The notes under the pieces: model-generated | What the model was told of the DNA's origin: nothing | Database searches by the model: none | What the model saw: only the letters and a program-made list of their open reading frames with translations | Program-made: the position numbers and the translations under genes | Assembly (NCBI RefSeq): GCF_037914945.1 | Contig: NZ_CP149790.1 | Location: 62,001 to 126,000 of the forward strand | Origin: Haloterrigena sp. KLK7 | GTDB lineage: Archaea; Halobacteriota; Halobacteria; Halobacteriales; Natrialbaceae | DNA: 64,000 nucleotides | Reading direction: 5' to 3' | Shown: positions 17,785 through 26,229 of the stretch, piece by piece | Layout of the letters: the number at the start of each line of letters is the position of its first letter | Position numbering within the stretch: position 1 is the first letter of the stretch

Positions 17785-18078
17785 TCAGTTCAGATTCCAC
17801 TCCTCGTCGTCGATCCTGATTCGCGTCAGTTCGTCCCGATCGCCCAGCAGTCGAAACTCGAAACCGCCGTCGTCGCGCTGGTACTGCAGGTCCAGCGTCG
17901 TCACGTCGGCCGTGACCTCTTCGCTGTAGGCCGGCTCCTCGTCGCGCGACTCGGGCGGCTCGATGTCGTGAGCCTCGTAGTCGACTCGAGTCGATTCCTC
18001 GATCACGTCGTCAGCGTAGACGTCGGCGTCGATCCCGTTGGTCTCCGTTTCCCGTAGCTCGAGCCGGTACGTTTCCAT
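17785..18078 (-). CDS. small acidic conserved protein
   Basis: A 97-residue acidic beta-rich protein (METYRLELRETETNGIDADV at the start). It has no Cys pairs or membrane segments. An ATG two codons upstream (18084) is also possible. It lies on the same strand as the rpa1-rpap1-rpe operon, 83 bases after it, and may be read through from it. Function unknown. Confidence 0.65.
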   Translation of the reverse strand: METYRLELRETETNGIDADVYADDVIEESTRVDYEAHDIEPPESRDEEPAYSEEVTADVTTLDLQYQRDDGGFEFRLLGDRDELTRIRIDDEEWNLN

Positions 18079-18161
18079 GGGCATACGTCCCGTTCTCGCG
18101 GTCACGGGATGGTGATTCGGCTTACATGCGCTGGCGGTGTCGCGGCCGAATCCAGAACCGA

Positions 18162-19028
18162 CTACACCGAATCGTACGGTCCGAGCCGCGTCCCGTCCAG
18201 CAGATACGCTTCGCCGTCGACCAATCCCGCGGGCAGGAACGGCGAGAGAAACGACTGGTTCGCCAGGTTGACCCACGTGCCGCCGACGAGGTCGTTGAAG
18301 GCCGGGACCACGACGACCCGCGGCGGCGCCGCGTCGTCTCGCTCGAGCCACGAGACGCCCTCGTACTCGGGACGCTCGCGGAACGGGGCGGGATCGAGCC
18401 GGCCGCGCAGCCACGCCCGCTCGACGCGGCTGCCGCCGACCTCGTCCTCGAGGCGAACGCAGGGGTGTTCGTGACCCAGACAGACGACGTCGCAGTCGAG
18501 GACCGCCGGCGCCGGCCAGGTGTGGCCGTGACAGACGCCGACGGCGCCGTCACCGAGTGCGACGCCGGCGCCTGGCGTGACCGTCACGGACTCCGGATCG
18601 AACTCGAGCGCGGCGACCTCGCGTTCGCTCTCGGGGGTGAGCCAGTCCTCGATGCCGCCGTCGTGGTTCCCCTTCACCACCGTCACCGACAGTGAGGGCG
18701 GGAACGCCTCGAAGAGGACCTCGAGTTCGCCGCGCTCCGCGCCGCCCGGATCACCGATCGAGTGCATCAGATCGCCGAGCACGACGAGTCGGTCGGGAGC
18801 GGTGCGCTCGAGTAACTCGAGCAACCGCTCCCGTCGCTCGGGAGCGTGGCTGGGAACGTCGACGCCGCGTTCGTAGCGCAGGCCGGCCTCGTAGCCGGCG
18901 TGGTAGTCGGCGACGAGCAGGACGCGCTCGGTTCCGACGGTGGCGGTCGCGGCCGGTTCGCCGGGAACGGGCTCGACGCGGGGCGGTGCCGAATCGCGAG
19001 CCGCGTCGGAGCGAGGCGCGTCGGACAT
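18162..19028 (-). CDS. rpe: calcineurin-like phosphoesterase of the RPA operon
   Basis: A 288-residue metallophosphoesterase with the family metal-site motifs in order: DYHAG, GDLMHS, GNHDGG, CHGHTW and GHEHP. Gene order rpa1-rpap1-rpe is that of Haloferax volcanii, where rpe encodes the phosphoesterase linked to the RPA1 complex. The enzyme probably acts on a nucleic acid or nucleotide intermediate in repair, but its substrate is unproven. The gap to rpap1 is 10 bases. Confidence 0.92.
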   Translation of the reverse strand: MSDAPRSDAARDSAPPRVEPVPGEPAATATVGTERVLLVADYHAGYEAGLRYERGVDVPSHAPERRERLLELLERTAPDRLVVLGDLMHSIGDPGGAERGELEVLFEAFPPSLSVTVVKGNHDGGIEDWLTPESEREVAALEFDPESVTVTPGAGVALGDGAVGVCHGHTWPAPAVLDCDVVCLGHEHPCVRLEDEVGGSRVERAWLRGRLDPAPFRERPEYEGVSWLERDDAAPPRVVVVPAFNDLVGGTWVNLANQSFLSPFLPAGLVDGEAYLLDGTRLGPYDSV

Positions 19029-19038
19029 CGATCGCCGA

Positions 19039-20961
19039 TCAGATCGCCTTCAGGGTCTCGTCGTTGGGCTCGTAACACTGCCCGCCCATCAGCGCGTCCT
19101 GGATCGCGTCCTCGACCTCGTCCTCGGACGCGCCGGTCTCGTCGGCGACTCGCTCGACGAGTTCGGTCCGGTCGGCGCCGTCGCCGTCGTCGAGGTCTTC
19201 CATCGTGTCGACGACGTAGTCCTCGAGGTCGACGTCGTCCGCGGGTTCGTCGTCCGCGGGTTCGTCGTCCGCGCCCTCACCGGATTCCGTCTCGGCCGAC
19301 TCGGCGGTGGTCTCGTCGTCATCCGGTTCCGCCGGTTCCGCTTCCGATTCGGCCTCGAGTCCCGACTCCGGCGGAGCGCCGAGGTCGTCGTCGACCGATT
19401 CGGTTCCGGCGGAGTCGGACGGTTCGGCAGGTTCGTCGGTCGCCGCGGCGTCCGCAGCCGCCTCGCGTTCGGTCTCGAACTCGTCGACGGGTTCGTCGTC
19501 GGGCTCCGGCACGTCGATGTCGGCCTCGCCGGGCTCCTCGACTTCCGCGCCGGTCGTGAACTCGGCGCCGAACTCCTCCTCGAGCTGTTCGCGTTCCTCC
19601 TCGTCCATCTCGTACATGCCGCCGTCGCCGACGTCGTCGGCGTCGAAGTCGCCGAGCTCTTCGCCCTCGTCGTCGGCTTCGGTACCGGTCTCGAGACCGG
19701 CATCCGTCTCAGCGTCAGTCTCGAGGTCGACGTCGGTCTCGGTACCGGTCTCGAGATCAGCGTCCGACTCGGCGGGTTCGTCCGTCGTCTCGAAGTCGCC
19801 GACGTCCGTTTCCTCGGATCCGGTGGTCGGTTCGGCAGTTTCGGACGGTTCAGAGTCGGTAACGGGCGGTTCGTCGGAGTCAGCGACGTCGGCGGTCGCC
19901 TCCGCTTCGGTGTCGGTCACGCCCGTTCCGGTCGGCGCCGCCTCGGCCGTCTCGGCGGCCGGTGCCGCGCTCTCGGGCGTCGATTCCGTCGGCGGTTCCG
20001 CCTCGGCCTCGGGCGCCTCGTCCATCTCGGATTCGACGTCGAGATCGGAGTCTGACGCGGACTCTCGGTCCGTTCCGGTCGCCGTGCCTGCGGCCGAGCC
20101 GGTTCCGGACGTCGCTGCGGCCGGTTCCGGCTCTGGCTCTGATTCGAGTTCGGGCTCGGCTTCCGCCCCGGCCGCGGTCGCCGACTCGAAACCCTCGAGA
20201 TCGAGGTCGACGAGGTCGGCCAGCGACGCGAACGAGGCGTCGGCGTCGGGACTCGAGTCGTCGGGCGCGAGCGAGAACGCCTCGACCTGATCGCGCTCGC
20301 CCGCGACGACCTCGACGGCCTCGAGGGCGCAGTCGCGCAGGGCCGCGAGGTAGGCCGGCGTCGTCCCGTAGTGGTCCTGTGCGAGCGGAATCCCCGCTGC
20401 GAGGCCCTTATCGACGCCAGCCTCGAGGAGCGCCTCGGTCAGGGCGTCCCCGCTCGCGCCGCTTTCTGCGGCCGCGGCGTACGTGCCGGCGCGCTCGAGA
20501 GTCTGCTCGGCCGCGCTGACGACCCAGCGGTCCCGGGTGTCGGCGTCGACCGTCGCGATGCTCTCGGGGCGAAGCGAGGTGTAGACCTGGTCCGAGTCGT
20601 CGGGCTGGAACGTTCGGGCCTTGCCGGTCACCGCGACGAACGCGGGGGGCTCGAGTTGCTCGAGCGTGGCGAGTTCGTCGGGCTGGTACTGGCCGGCGTA
20701 GACGACGAACGCGCCGGTCGGGTCGACGACGCGGGCTCGGACCATCTCGTCGTTGACCGCGGTGATCTCGGTGAGGGTGCCCACCGCGAAGACGCGGTTG
20801 AGTCGGGCGCCGGTCGGCGAGATGACGTAGTTGGGCGCCCGTTCCTCGTCGCTCTCGGCGTAGGAGAACGACGCGTCGTCGTACTCCGCGGCGAACAGCC
20901 GGTAGGCGACCTCTCGCCCCGGAATCTCCTCGTCGTCTTCGCCGTCGCCGTTCGCGCTCAT
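19039..20961 (-). CDS. rpap1: RPA-associated protein
   Basis: A 640-residue partner of the single-strand DNA-binding protein RPA1. The N-terminal 170 residues contain an OB fold (YVISPTGARLNRVFAVGTLT, then VVDPTGAFVVYAGQYQPDEL). A very long acidic Glu/Asp/Ser/Thr region (about 240-560) follows, then a C-terminal alpha-helical domain near residues 570-640 (DLEDYVVDTMEDLDDGDGAD). It starts at the ATG whose codon overlaps the rpa1 stop, so translation is coupled. In Haloferax the pair works together in DNA repair and replication. Confidence 0.94.
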   Translation of the reverse strand: MSANGDGEDDEEIPGREVAYRLFAAEYDDASFSYAESDEERAPNYVISPTGARLNRVFAVGTLTEITAVNDEMVRARVVDPTGAFVVYAGQYQPDELATLEQLEPPAFVAVTGKARTFQPDDSDQVYTSLRPESIATVDADTRDRWVVSAAEQTLERAGTYAAAAESGASGDALTEALLEAGVDKGLAAGIPLAQDHYGTTPAYLAALRDCALEAVEVVAGERDQVEAFSLAPDDSSPDADASFASLADLVDLDLEGFESATAAGAEAEPELESEPEPEPAAATSGTGSAAGTATGTDRESASDSDLDVESEMDEAPEAEAEPPTESTPESAAPAAETAEAAPTGTGVTDTEAEATADVADSDEPPVTDSEPSETAEPTTGSEETDVGDFETTDEPAESDADLETGTETDVDLETDAETDAGLETGTEADDEGEELGDFDADDVGDGGMYEMDEEEREQLEEEFGAEFTTGAEVEEPGEADIDVPEPDDEPVDEFETEREAAADAAATDEPAEPSDSAGTESVDDDLGAPPESGLEAESEAEPAEPDDDETTAESAETESGEGADDEPADDEPADDVDLEDYVVDTMEDLDDGDGADRTELVERVADETGASEDEVEDAIQDALMGGQCYEPNDETLKAI

Positions 20962-22241
20962 GCGCTCACCTCCTCGAGGAAGGCAGTGGCACGCGTCTCG
21001 GGGTCGTCGTCGCTCTCGTCGAAGGTCTCGGCGTCGAGGTTCGCGCCGTACTCGTCGACCGAGAGGTGGCCGCGCACGCGGTACTCGCGACCGACGATGC
21101 GCTCGCGGATCGTGTCCGCGACGACCTCCTGATCCATGGCCTCGCGGGCCTGCTCGAGGGCGTCCTCGAGCGTTCCGCCGTAGACGTCCTGAGTGAGTTC
21201 GTCGTCGAGGACGACGGTGACGGCGCCGGTGCCGTCGTCGAGGATCGCCTTCACGCGCAGGTCGTCGATCCCGTCGACGTCGCCGTGGGTCCGACACTGA
21301 CCCTTCTGGATGACGCGGTAACACTCCGGACAGCGCTGGATCAGTCCCGACCCGTCCCGGACCGCGATGGCGTTACCGACGAGTTCGACGTCGTAGATCC
21401 CGCCGGTCCGTACGGCCTCGCCGACGTCCATCGTCGTCGAGTCCGCGCCGACCTCGATCTCGCGGTCGACGGCGGTGACCGTCGAGAACTCCGAGACGTT
21501 GACCTCGGGGACGCCCCGGAACTCCTGGACGTAGGCGTTCTCGATCCGGACGGAGCCGCCCTCCTCGATTTCGGGGGCGGGATCCCAGTTCGTGAACGGC
21601 AGGCGGCCGCTCTCGTCGCCGAAGACGCCGCTCAGGATCTCGGTCTCGCCGTCGCGGCCGTCGATCGTCCGCCGCTCGCACTCGACGACGGACACCTCGA
21701 CGGTCACCGCGCGGTCGCCGGTCTGGAGGTCGGCTAACTGGGCGTCGCCGCCGATCTCGTCGGCGTACGCGTCGGGAACGTCGAGCGATTCGTCCTGGAA
21801 CGACAGCGAGGTGCTCTCGCCTAAGTTGAGTTCGGGTTCGCCGTCCCACTCGCGGACGCCCGCGTTGCCCGCGGTGATCGTGTCGCCGGGCGAGAGTCCG
21901 AAGTCCTCCCAGGCGGTGTAATCGATCGCGCCGGTCTCGTCCGCCAGTCGGCCCTCGACGATGACGTGATCCGAGCCCTGATAGCGGATCGATCGCTTGC
22001 CGGCGGTCAGGACCACGCCCGTCACGGTGACGTTGCCGTCCTCGGGCGTGATCTCGGCGATGTCCTTACTCGAGGGAGTGCCGCCGCCGCTCGAGCCGTC
22101 GCCGTACTTCCGTCGCAGGCTCTGTTTGGCCTCGTCGACGGGAACGCTGTACTCCACCAGGTTCTGCAGGTCGGATTTGACCTCCTCTTTGTCGACACCG
22201 AGGTCGGAGGCGAGATCCTCGGCATGGTCATCGAGTTCCAT
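20958..22241 (-). CDS. rpa1: replication protein A, three-OB-fold ssDNA-binding protein
   Basis: A 427-residue protein with an N-terminal helical segment (MELDDHAEDLASDLGVDKEE). OB folds then occur in series: VTVTGVVLTAGKRSIRYQGS, VTVEVSVVECERRTIDGRDG, and a third near residues 255-290. A zinc finger (CPECYRVIQKGQCRTHG, near residue 302-318) follows, then a C-terminal OB-like domain. It coats single-stranded DNA in replication, repair and recombination. ATG is taken rather than the GTG one codon earlier. First gene of the rpa1-rpap1-rpe operon. Confidence 0.96.
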   Translation of the reverse strand: MELDDHAEDLASDLGVDKEEVKSDLQNLVEYSVPVDEAKQSLRRKYGDGSSGGGTPSSKDIAEITPEDGNVTVTGVVLTAGKRSIRYQGSDHVIVEGRLADETGAIDYTAWEDFGLSPGDTITAGNAGVREWDGEPELNLGESTSLSFQDESLDVPDAYADEIGGDAQLADLQTGDRAVTVEVSVVECERRTIDGRDGETEILSGVFGDESGRLPFTNWDPAPEIEEGGSVRIENAYVQEFRGVPEVNVSEFSTVTAVDREIEVGADSTTMDVGEAVRTGGIYDVELVGNAIAVRDGSGLIQRCPECYRVIQKGQCRTHGDVDGIDDLRVKAILDDGTGAVTVVLDDELTQDVYGGTLEDALEQAREAMDQEVVADTIRERIVGREYRVRGHLSVDEYGANLDAETFDESDDDPETRATAFLEEVSA

Positions 22242-22292
22242 CACTCGCAGTTCGAACGGGAACGTAAAAAGCGTTCCCGCACGCGGGCGTCT

Positions 22293-22874
22293 CTACATCA
22301 GTGTGCCCGACGTGATGACGCCGCCGACGACGACCGCGCCGACGAACTGACGCCGCGTCACGGGGATCCGAATCGGGGCGATCATCAGCGGCGCCGCGAC
22401 GACGATCGCGAGCGCCCCGACCGGCGCGGGGAGGGCCGTCAACGCGACGGCCAGTCTGACGACGAGCGCCCATGCAGCGACGTGAAATGCCGTGAGTCCC
22501 CTGTAGTACGGCGTCCCGTCGACGGTGTGGCTACCGTCGACGGAGTACCGGGCCAGTCGCAGAACGCCGAATCCGACGACGACGGTCCCGGCGAGACTCT
22601 CGAGGACGGGCGCCCCGGCGACGAGCGCCGAGAGCACGATCGCCGTCGGAACGAGGTAAATGACGACATCCGCCAGCGCGTCCAGCTGGTGGCCGAGCGA
22701 CGAACCGTAGCCGCGCCGCGCCAGACAGCCGTCGGCCTTGTCGCAGAGAAACGCCAGCAGTAGCGTCAGGGTGGCCGCGTTGGGTCGATCCAGCCGGAAC
22801 AGCGTGACCGCCGTCCATCCCAGCCCCAAGCCGACGAGCGTGGCGTAGTCCGCGGGGGCGAGTCGACGGCGCAC
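22293..22874 (-). CDS. CDP-alcohol phosphatidyltransferase family protein
   Basis: A 193-residue integral membrane enzyme with the family signature DGCLARRGYGSSLGHQLDALAD, quoted in part as DGCLAR ... GHQLDALAD. This contains the metal-binding aspartates of the DGxxAR-G-D-D motif. Several membrane helices follow. The family joins CDP-activated lipid to an alcohol such as glycerol phosphate, serine or inositol phosphate; the substrate is not visible. The start is GTG one base after the stop of the GNAT gene, so the two form an operon. Confidence 0.88.
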   Translation of the reverse strand: MRRRLAPADYATLVGLGLGWTAVTLFRLDRPNAATLTLLLAFLCDKADGCLARRGYGSSLGHQLDALADVVIYLVPTAIVLSALVAGAPVLESLAGTVVVGFGVLRLARYSVDGSHTVDGTPYYRGLTAFHVAAWALVVRLAVALTALPAPVGALAIVVAAPLMIAPIRIPVTRRQFVGAVVVGGVITSGTLM

Positions 22875-22875
22875 C

Positions 22876-23454
22876 TCAGACCCTCCGCTGGCCCCTGTGT
22901 CGCGCCCCGAACAGCCGATAGTACGAGCGCACGCGCGTCCGTTCGAATCCCACACCGGTCAGCAGCCGCTTGGACGGGACGTTGTCGCTGCCGACGAGCG
23001 TCTGGACGCGCGCCCGATCGGTCCGTTCGGCGACGAACGAGAGCGCTCGAGCGACGAGCGCCGTCGCGACGCCCCGGCGGCGCCACGCGGGATCGACGTA
23101 CAGTCCCCAGAAGTACGCGCCGTCGAACTCGATCGTTCGCTGTAGCGGCTCGACGGGGAACGGACGGTCGATCGTGACGGGCTGGACGCCGACGACGCGA
23201 CCGTTCGCGACCGCGGCGACGAGTCGGTCTCGGTCGGAGAGCTCCGGTCGATTCATTCGGCCCGAAAGGGAGAACGCCGCCGGCGCGTCGACGCGAAGGG
23301 AAATCGCATCGGGAACGGCGATCTCCGGTACCGAACCGTCGAACGCGTACGTGAACTGCTCGAGTCGCGAGAACATCACCCCCACATCCGCGAGCGCATC
23401 GAACACCCGGCGGCCGAACGATGTCCGAGTGAGTTTCCATACGGGGACTGTCAT
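22876..23454 (-). CDS. GNAT family N-acetyltransferase
   Basis: A 192-residue acetyltransferase. The GNAT core has LVAAVANGRVVGVQPVTIDR, then the strand FWGLYVDPAWRRRGVATALV, whose RRRGVA is the acetyl-CoA pyrophosphate loop. The end is VGSDNVPSKRLLTGVGFERT. The acceptor is unknown. It is co-transcribed with the CDP-alcohol phosphatidyltransferase behind it, hinting at lipid-related acylation (inference). An AT-rich promoter (ctatatatacattcacgt, 23461-23478) lies just upstream. Confidence 0.9.
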   Translation of the reverse strand: MTVPVWKLTRTSFGRRVFDALADVGVMFSRLEQFTYAFDGSVPEIAVPDAISLRVDAPAAFSLSGRMNRPELSDRDRLVAAVANGRVVGVQPVTIDRPFPVEPLQRTIEFDGAYFWGLYVDPAWRRRGVATALVARALSFVAERTDRARVQTLVGSDNVPSKRLLTGVGFERTRVRSYYRLFGARHRGQRRV

Positions 23455-23592
23455 TGACTACTATATATACATTCACGTAATATGCTTTCCGGGCCGACGG
23501 CCGGAGGTCCAGATCGAACCGACGAGGGAGTGAGTCGTGGATTTCAGCGATCGTGAACGTTTTCCCCCAGTAACCGCGATGTCGAAGTACTC

Positions 23593-24477
23593 GTGAGCAC
23601 GCTCGGGGAAGTCGTGATGATCGCAACGCTGGCCGGCGCGGCGACCGGAATCGGCGCACTACCGGTGTACGTGACCGAGCGGATCAGCCACCGCTTCTAC
23701 GACGCCGCGCTCGGTCTCGCGGCCGGGATCATGTTCGGTGCGGCCGTCTTCGCGCTGGTCGTCCCCGGTCTCGAGTTCGGCTCGCTGTGGGAGGTCGTCG
23801 CCGGCGTCCTCCTGGGGAGCGTCTTCCTGCTGGTCGCGAACCGGCTCATTCCCCACATCCACCTGCTCATCACGGGCGAAGCGAACGGGACCTACCCGCC
23901 GATCTCGGGGTCGGAGGTCGAACTCGAGGCCAAGCCGAAGTCACCGCCCGGCGAGGGGAAATCCGACGGAGGGGCGACCGACGGTACCGACGCGCGCGAC
24001 GAGGATGCCGTTCCCGCGCCGGACGACGACCTCCGGCAGGCGATCCTGGTCGGCAGTGCGATCACCATTCACAACGTCCCGGAGGGGCTGGCCATCGGTA
24101 TCGCCTTCGCGGGCGGCCTCGAGGGCGTCGGGATCGCGCTCGCGATCGCGATCGCGGTCCAGAACGTCCCCGACGGCTTCGCGATGGCGATTCCGGCGAG
24201 TCGAACCGGGCTCTCGAAGCCGAAGACGATACTCTATACGATGCTCTCCGGTGCGGTTCCCGAACCGGCCGCGGCCGCGATCGGCTTCGCCCTCGTCTCG
24301 GTCGTCACCGGACTCTTCCCGCTGGCGGCCGGCTTCGCCGCCGGAACGATGCTCGCGGTCATCTTCCGGGAGATGATCCCCGCGAGCCACGGCCACGGCT
24401 ACGCCGACGAGGCCACCCTGACGTTCGTCGTCGGATTCGTCGTGATGGTCGTCGTCGACGTCGGACTCGCCGTCTGA
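23593..24477 (+). CDS. ZIP family metal transporter
   Basis: A 294-residue divalent-metal importer with about eight membrane helices. Helix 4 carries ITIHNVPEGLAIGIAFAGG, with the conserved HNxPEG metal site, and helix 5 carries VQNVPDGFAMAIPAS. The variable loop between helices 3 and 4 is long and acidic rather than His-rich. The family moves Zn, Fe or Mn into the cytosol. The start is GTG; no nearby ATG fits. The last metal ligand region REMIPASHGHGYADE carries His residues. Confidence 0.92.
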   Translation: MSTLGEVVMIATLAGAATGIGALPVYVTERISHRFYDAALGLAAGIMFGAAVFALVVPGLEFGSLWEVVAGVLLGSVFLLVANRLIPHIHLLITGEANGTYPPISGSEVELEAKPKSPPGEGKSDGGATDGTDARDEDAVPAPDDDLRQAILVGSAITIHNVPEGLAIGIAFAGGLEGVGIALAIAIAVQNVPDGFAMAIPASRTGLSKPKTILYTMLSGAVPEPAAAAIGFALVSVVTGLFPLAAGFAAGTMLAVIFREMIPASHGHGYADEATLTFVVGFVVMVVVDVGLAV

Positions 24478-24545
24478 ACCGGTCTAACCCCGGCATCTTC
24501 CGGGAATCGTCTTATGACACTTGTCAACGTATCCCGAGGGAGTCC

Positions 24546-25199
24546 ATGTCTCGAGACGATCAACGGTCACGACGGACGGTGCTCCGACTCGGCGGAAGTA
24601 CGGCCGTAGCGGCCCTGCTCGCCGGCTGTGGCGGCGGCGGGGGTCCCGGTGGAAACGGCAGCGAGGAAAATCAGTCGGGCAACGGCGAGGAGGGGGCGAA
24701 CGAGTCGGCGGGTGGCAACGAGACGAACGAGTCGGTGGGCGACAACGAGACAAACGAGTCGGAAGCCGGTAACGAAACGAACGAAACAGAGGGTGGCAAC
24801 GAGACGAACGAATCAGAAGGTGGCAACGAATCGGAAGGCGGTAACGAGTCGGAAGGCGGCAGCAGCGGGGCGCTGGAACCCGGCGAGATCGGACTCGGCG
24901 GCCAGACGCAGGCCTGGCAGGGCGCCATCCCCGACCAGATCGCCGGCGAGGAGAACCCGACGCTCACCCTCCAGGAGGGCGAGTCCTACGATATCATCTG
25001 GGAGAACATGGACGGCGCCGGCCACAACATCCAGATCCTGAATGATAGCGACGAGGTCGTCGACGACTACGAGACCGAAATCATGTCGGAGGAAGGCGAG
25101 ACCCAGACCCTCACGATCGACGAGGTCACGAGCGAGATGACCCAGTACGTCTGCGAGCCCCACCAGGCGACGATGAGCGGCGACATCGAAGTCCAGTAG
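24546..25199 (+). CDS. halocyanin-like blue copper lipoprotein
   Basis: A 217-residue Tat-exported lipoprotein: RRTVLRLGGSTAVAALLAGC, where twin Arg is followed by a lipobox Cys near residue 28. A 75-residue linker of Asn/Glu/Ser/Gly repeats follows. The C-terminal plastocyanin domain has type-1 copper ligands in GHNIQ (His) and VCEPHQATM (Cys, His, Met). It should carry electrons on the outer face of the membrane. The repeats in the linker (NETNES/EGGNE) vary in number and probably act as a flexible tether. Confidence 0.93.
   Translation: MSRDDQRSRRTVLRLGGSTAVAALLAGCGGGGGPGGNGSEENQSGNGEEGANESAGGNETNESVGDNETNESEAGNETNETEGGNETNESEGGNESEGGNESEGGSSGALEPGEIGLGGQTQAWQGAIPDQIAGEENPTLTLQEGESYDIIWENMDGAGHNIQILNDSDEVVDDYETEIMSEEGETQTLTIDEVTSEMTQYVCEPHQATMSGDIEVQ
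24690..24870 (+). repeat. degenerate coding repeats in halocyanin linker
   Basis: Degenerate 12- to 36-base units that encode Gly-(Gly/Asn)-Asn-Glu-Thr-Asn-Glu-Ser. They likely expand and contract by slippage. They keep frame and so only change tether length. Confidence 0.7.
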
Positions 25200-25337
25200 C
25201 CGATCGACGGAGCGGTCGTGACCGACAACAGTCGCGATCGAGGCGACAGTTGCGACCGGTAGGGCGACCGTCGAGTCGCTCGACCACGACACGGTCAGTA
25301 CACGGTGTTTCTTTACGGTCCGTCACGCAGGAGTCCT

Positions 25338-26000
25338 ATGCACGTCGTCGTCAACGCCGCCACGAGCGCGGACGGCAAACTCTCCTCGCGCCGTCGCGAA
25401 CAGCTCGCGATCAGCGGCGAGGCGGACTTCGAGCGCGTCGATCGACTCCGGGCCGACAGCGACGCCGTCGTCGTCGGCGTCGGTACCGTCCTCGCCGACG
25501 ATCCGCATCTGACCGTCAAAGACGAGTCGCTGTGCGAGCGGCGACTCGAGCGAGGAGAGCCGAAACAGCCGGCCCGCGTCGTCGTCGACTCGCGGGGGCG
25601 TACCCCGACCGACGCCGCGGTGCTGGACGACGCGGCGACGACCTACGTCTGCCTGAGCGAGGCCGCTCCCGTCGGTCCGCGGATGGACCTGGCCGACCAC
25701 GCGGAGCTCGTGACCGCGGGCGACGACCGGGTCGACCTCCTGCGGGCGTTCGCGGCCCTCGAGCGGGAAGGCCTCGAGCGAATCATGGTCGAGGGCGGCG
25801 GCGAACTCATCTTCTCGCTGTTCGAGGCCGGGCTGGTCGACGAGTTGCGGCTGTTCGTCGGGCCGAAAGTAATCGGCGGCCGCGACGCGCCGACGCTGGC
25901 CGACGGCGAGGGGTTCGTCGAGGAGTTTCCGTCGCTCAGTCTCGAGCGCCTCGAACGGTTGGACGAGGGAGCGTTGCTGTGCTGGACAGTGGACAGCTGA
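25338..26000 (+). CDS. 2,5-diamino-6-ribosylamino-pyrimidinone 5'-phosphate reductase
   Basis: A 220-residue RibD C-terminal (dihydrofolate-reductase-like) protein. It starts MHVVVNAATSADGKLSSRRR. The NADPH-binding part DAVVVGVGTVLADDPHLTV and the GGG region MVEGGGELIFSLFEAGLVDE are typical of the archaeal enzyme. It reduces the ribosyl group of the riboflavin and F420 precursor. No deaminase domain is fused, as expected for archaea. The ATG after ggagtcct is taken as start. Confidence 0.93.
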   Translation: MHVVVNAATSADGKLSSRRREQLAISGEADFERVDRLRADSDAVVVGVGTVLADDPHLTVKDESLCERRLERGEPKQPARVVVDSRGRTPTDAAVLDDAATTYVCLSEAAPVGPRMDLADHAELVTAGDDRVDLLRAFAALEREGLERIMVEGGGELIFSLFEAGLVDELRLFVGPKVIGGRDAPTLADGEGFVEEFPSLSLERLERLDEGALLCWTVDS

Positions 26001-26229
26001 TCGGTAGTTTGGCGGTCGTCTCTCACACCCCAGTTTTCGTGTGTCTTTTCGCGACCGGAGCCTCGAGGGGGAGGGGGGGACCCGGGGGCGTCCAGAAAAA
26101 CTAGTCGAGAATACCCTCCGTTTCCCGTGTTTCTGCGGTATTCGGTCTCCCACACAGCAGTTTCCTGAGTTTGTGACGGGGATTGTGTCTAGAAAAGCCG
26201 ACCACTCGGAGTTTCTTGCCCGAGTCGTA

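Noticed and set aside
19307-20290. Ser-rich frame antisense to rpap1
   Set aside because: Opposite-strand reading of the Glu/Asp-rich rpap1 region yields Ser-rich sequence; no start signal or motif.
22935-22955. tRNA-like T-arm sequence (gttcgaatcc)
   Set aside because: It lies inside the GNAT coding sequence and no acceptor or anticodon arm can be drawn around it.
25250-26104. Long Arg-rich plus-strand frame over the reductase gene
   Set aside because: It is a shadow frame of the reductase, with Arg/Gly/Asp composition typical of out-of-frame GC-rich DNA.
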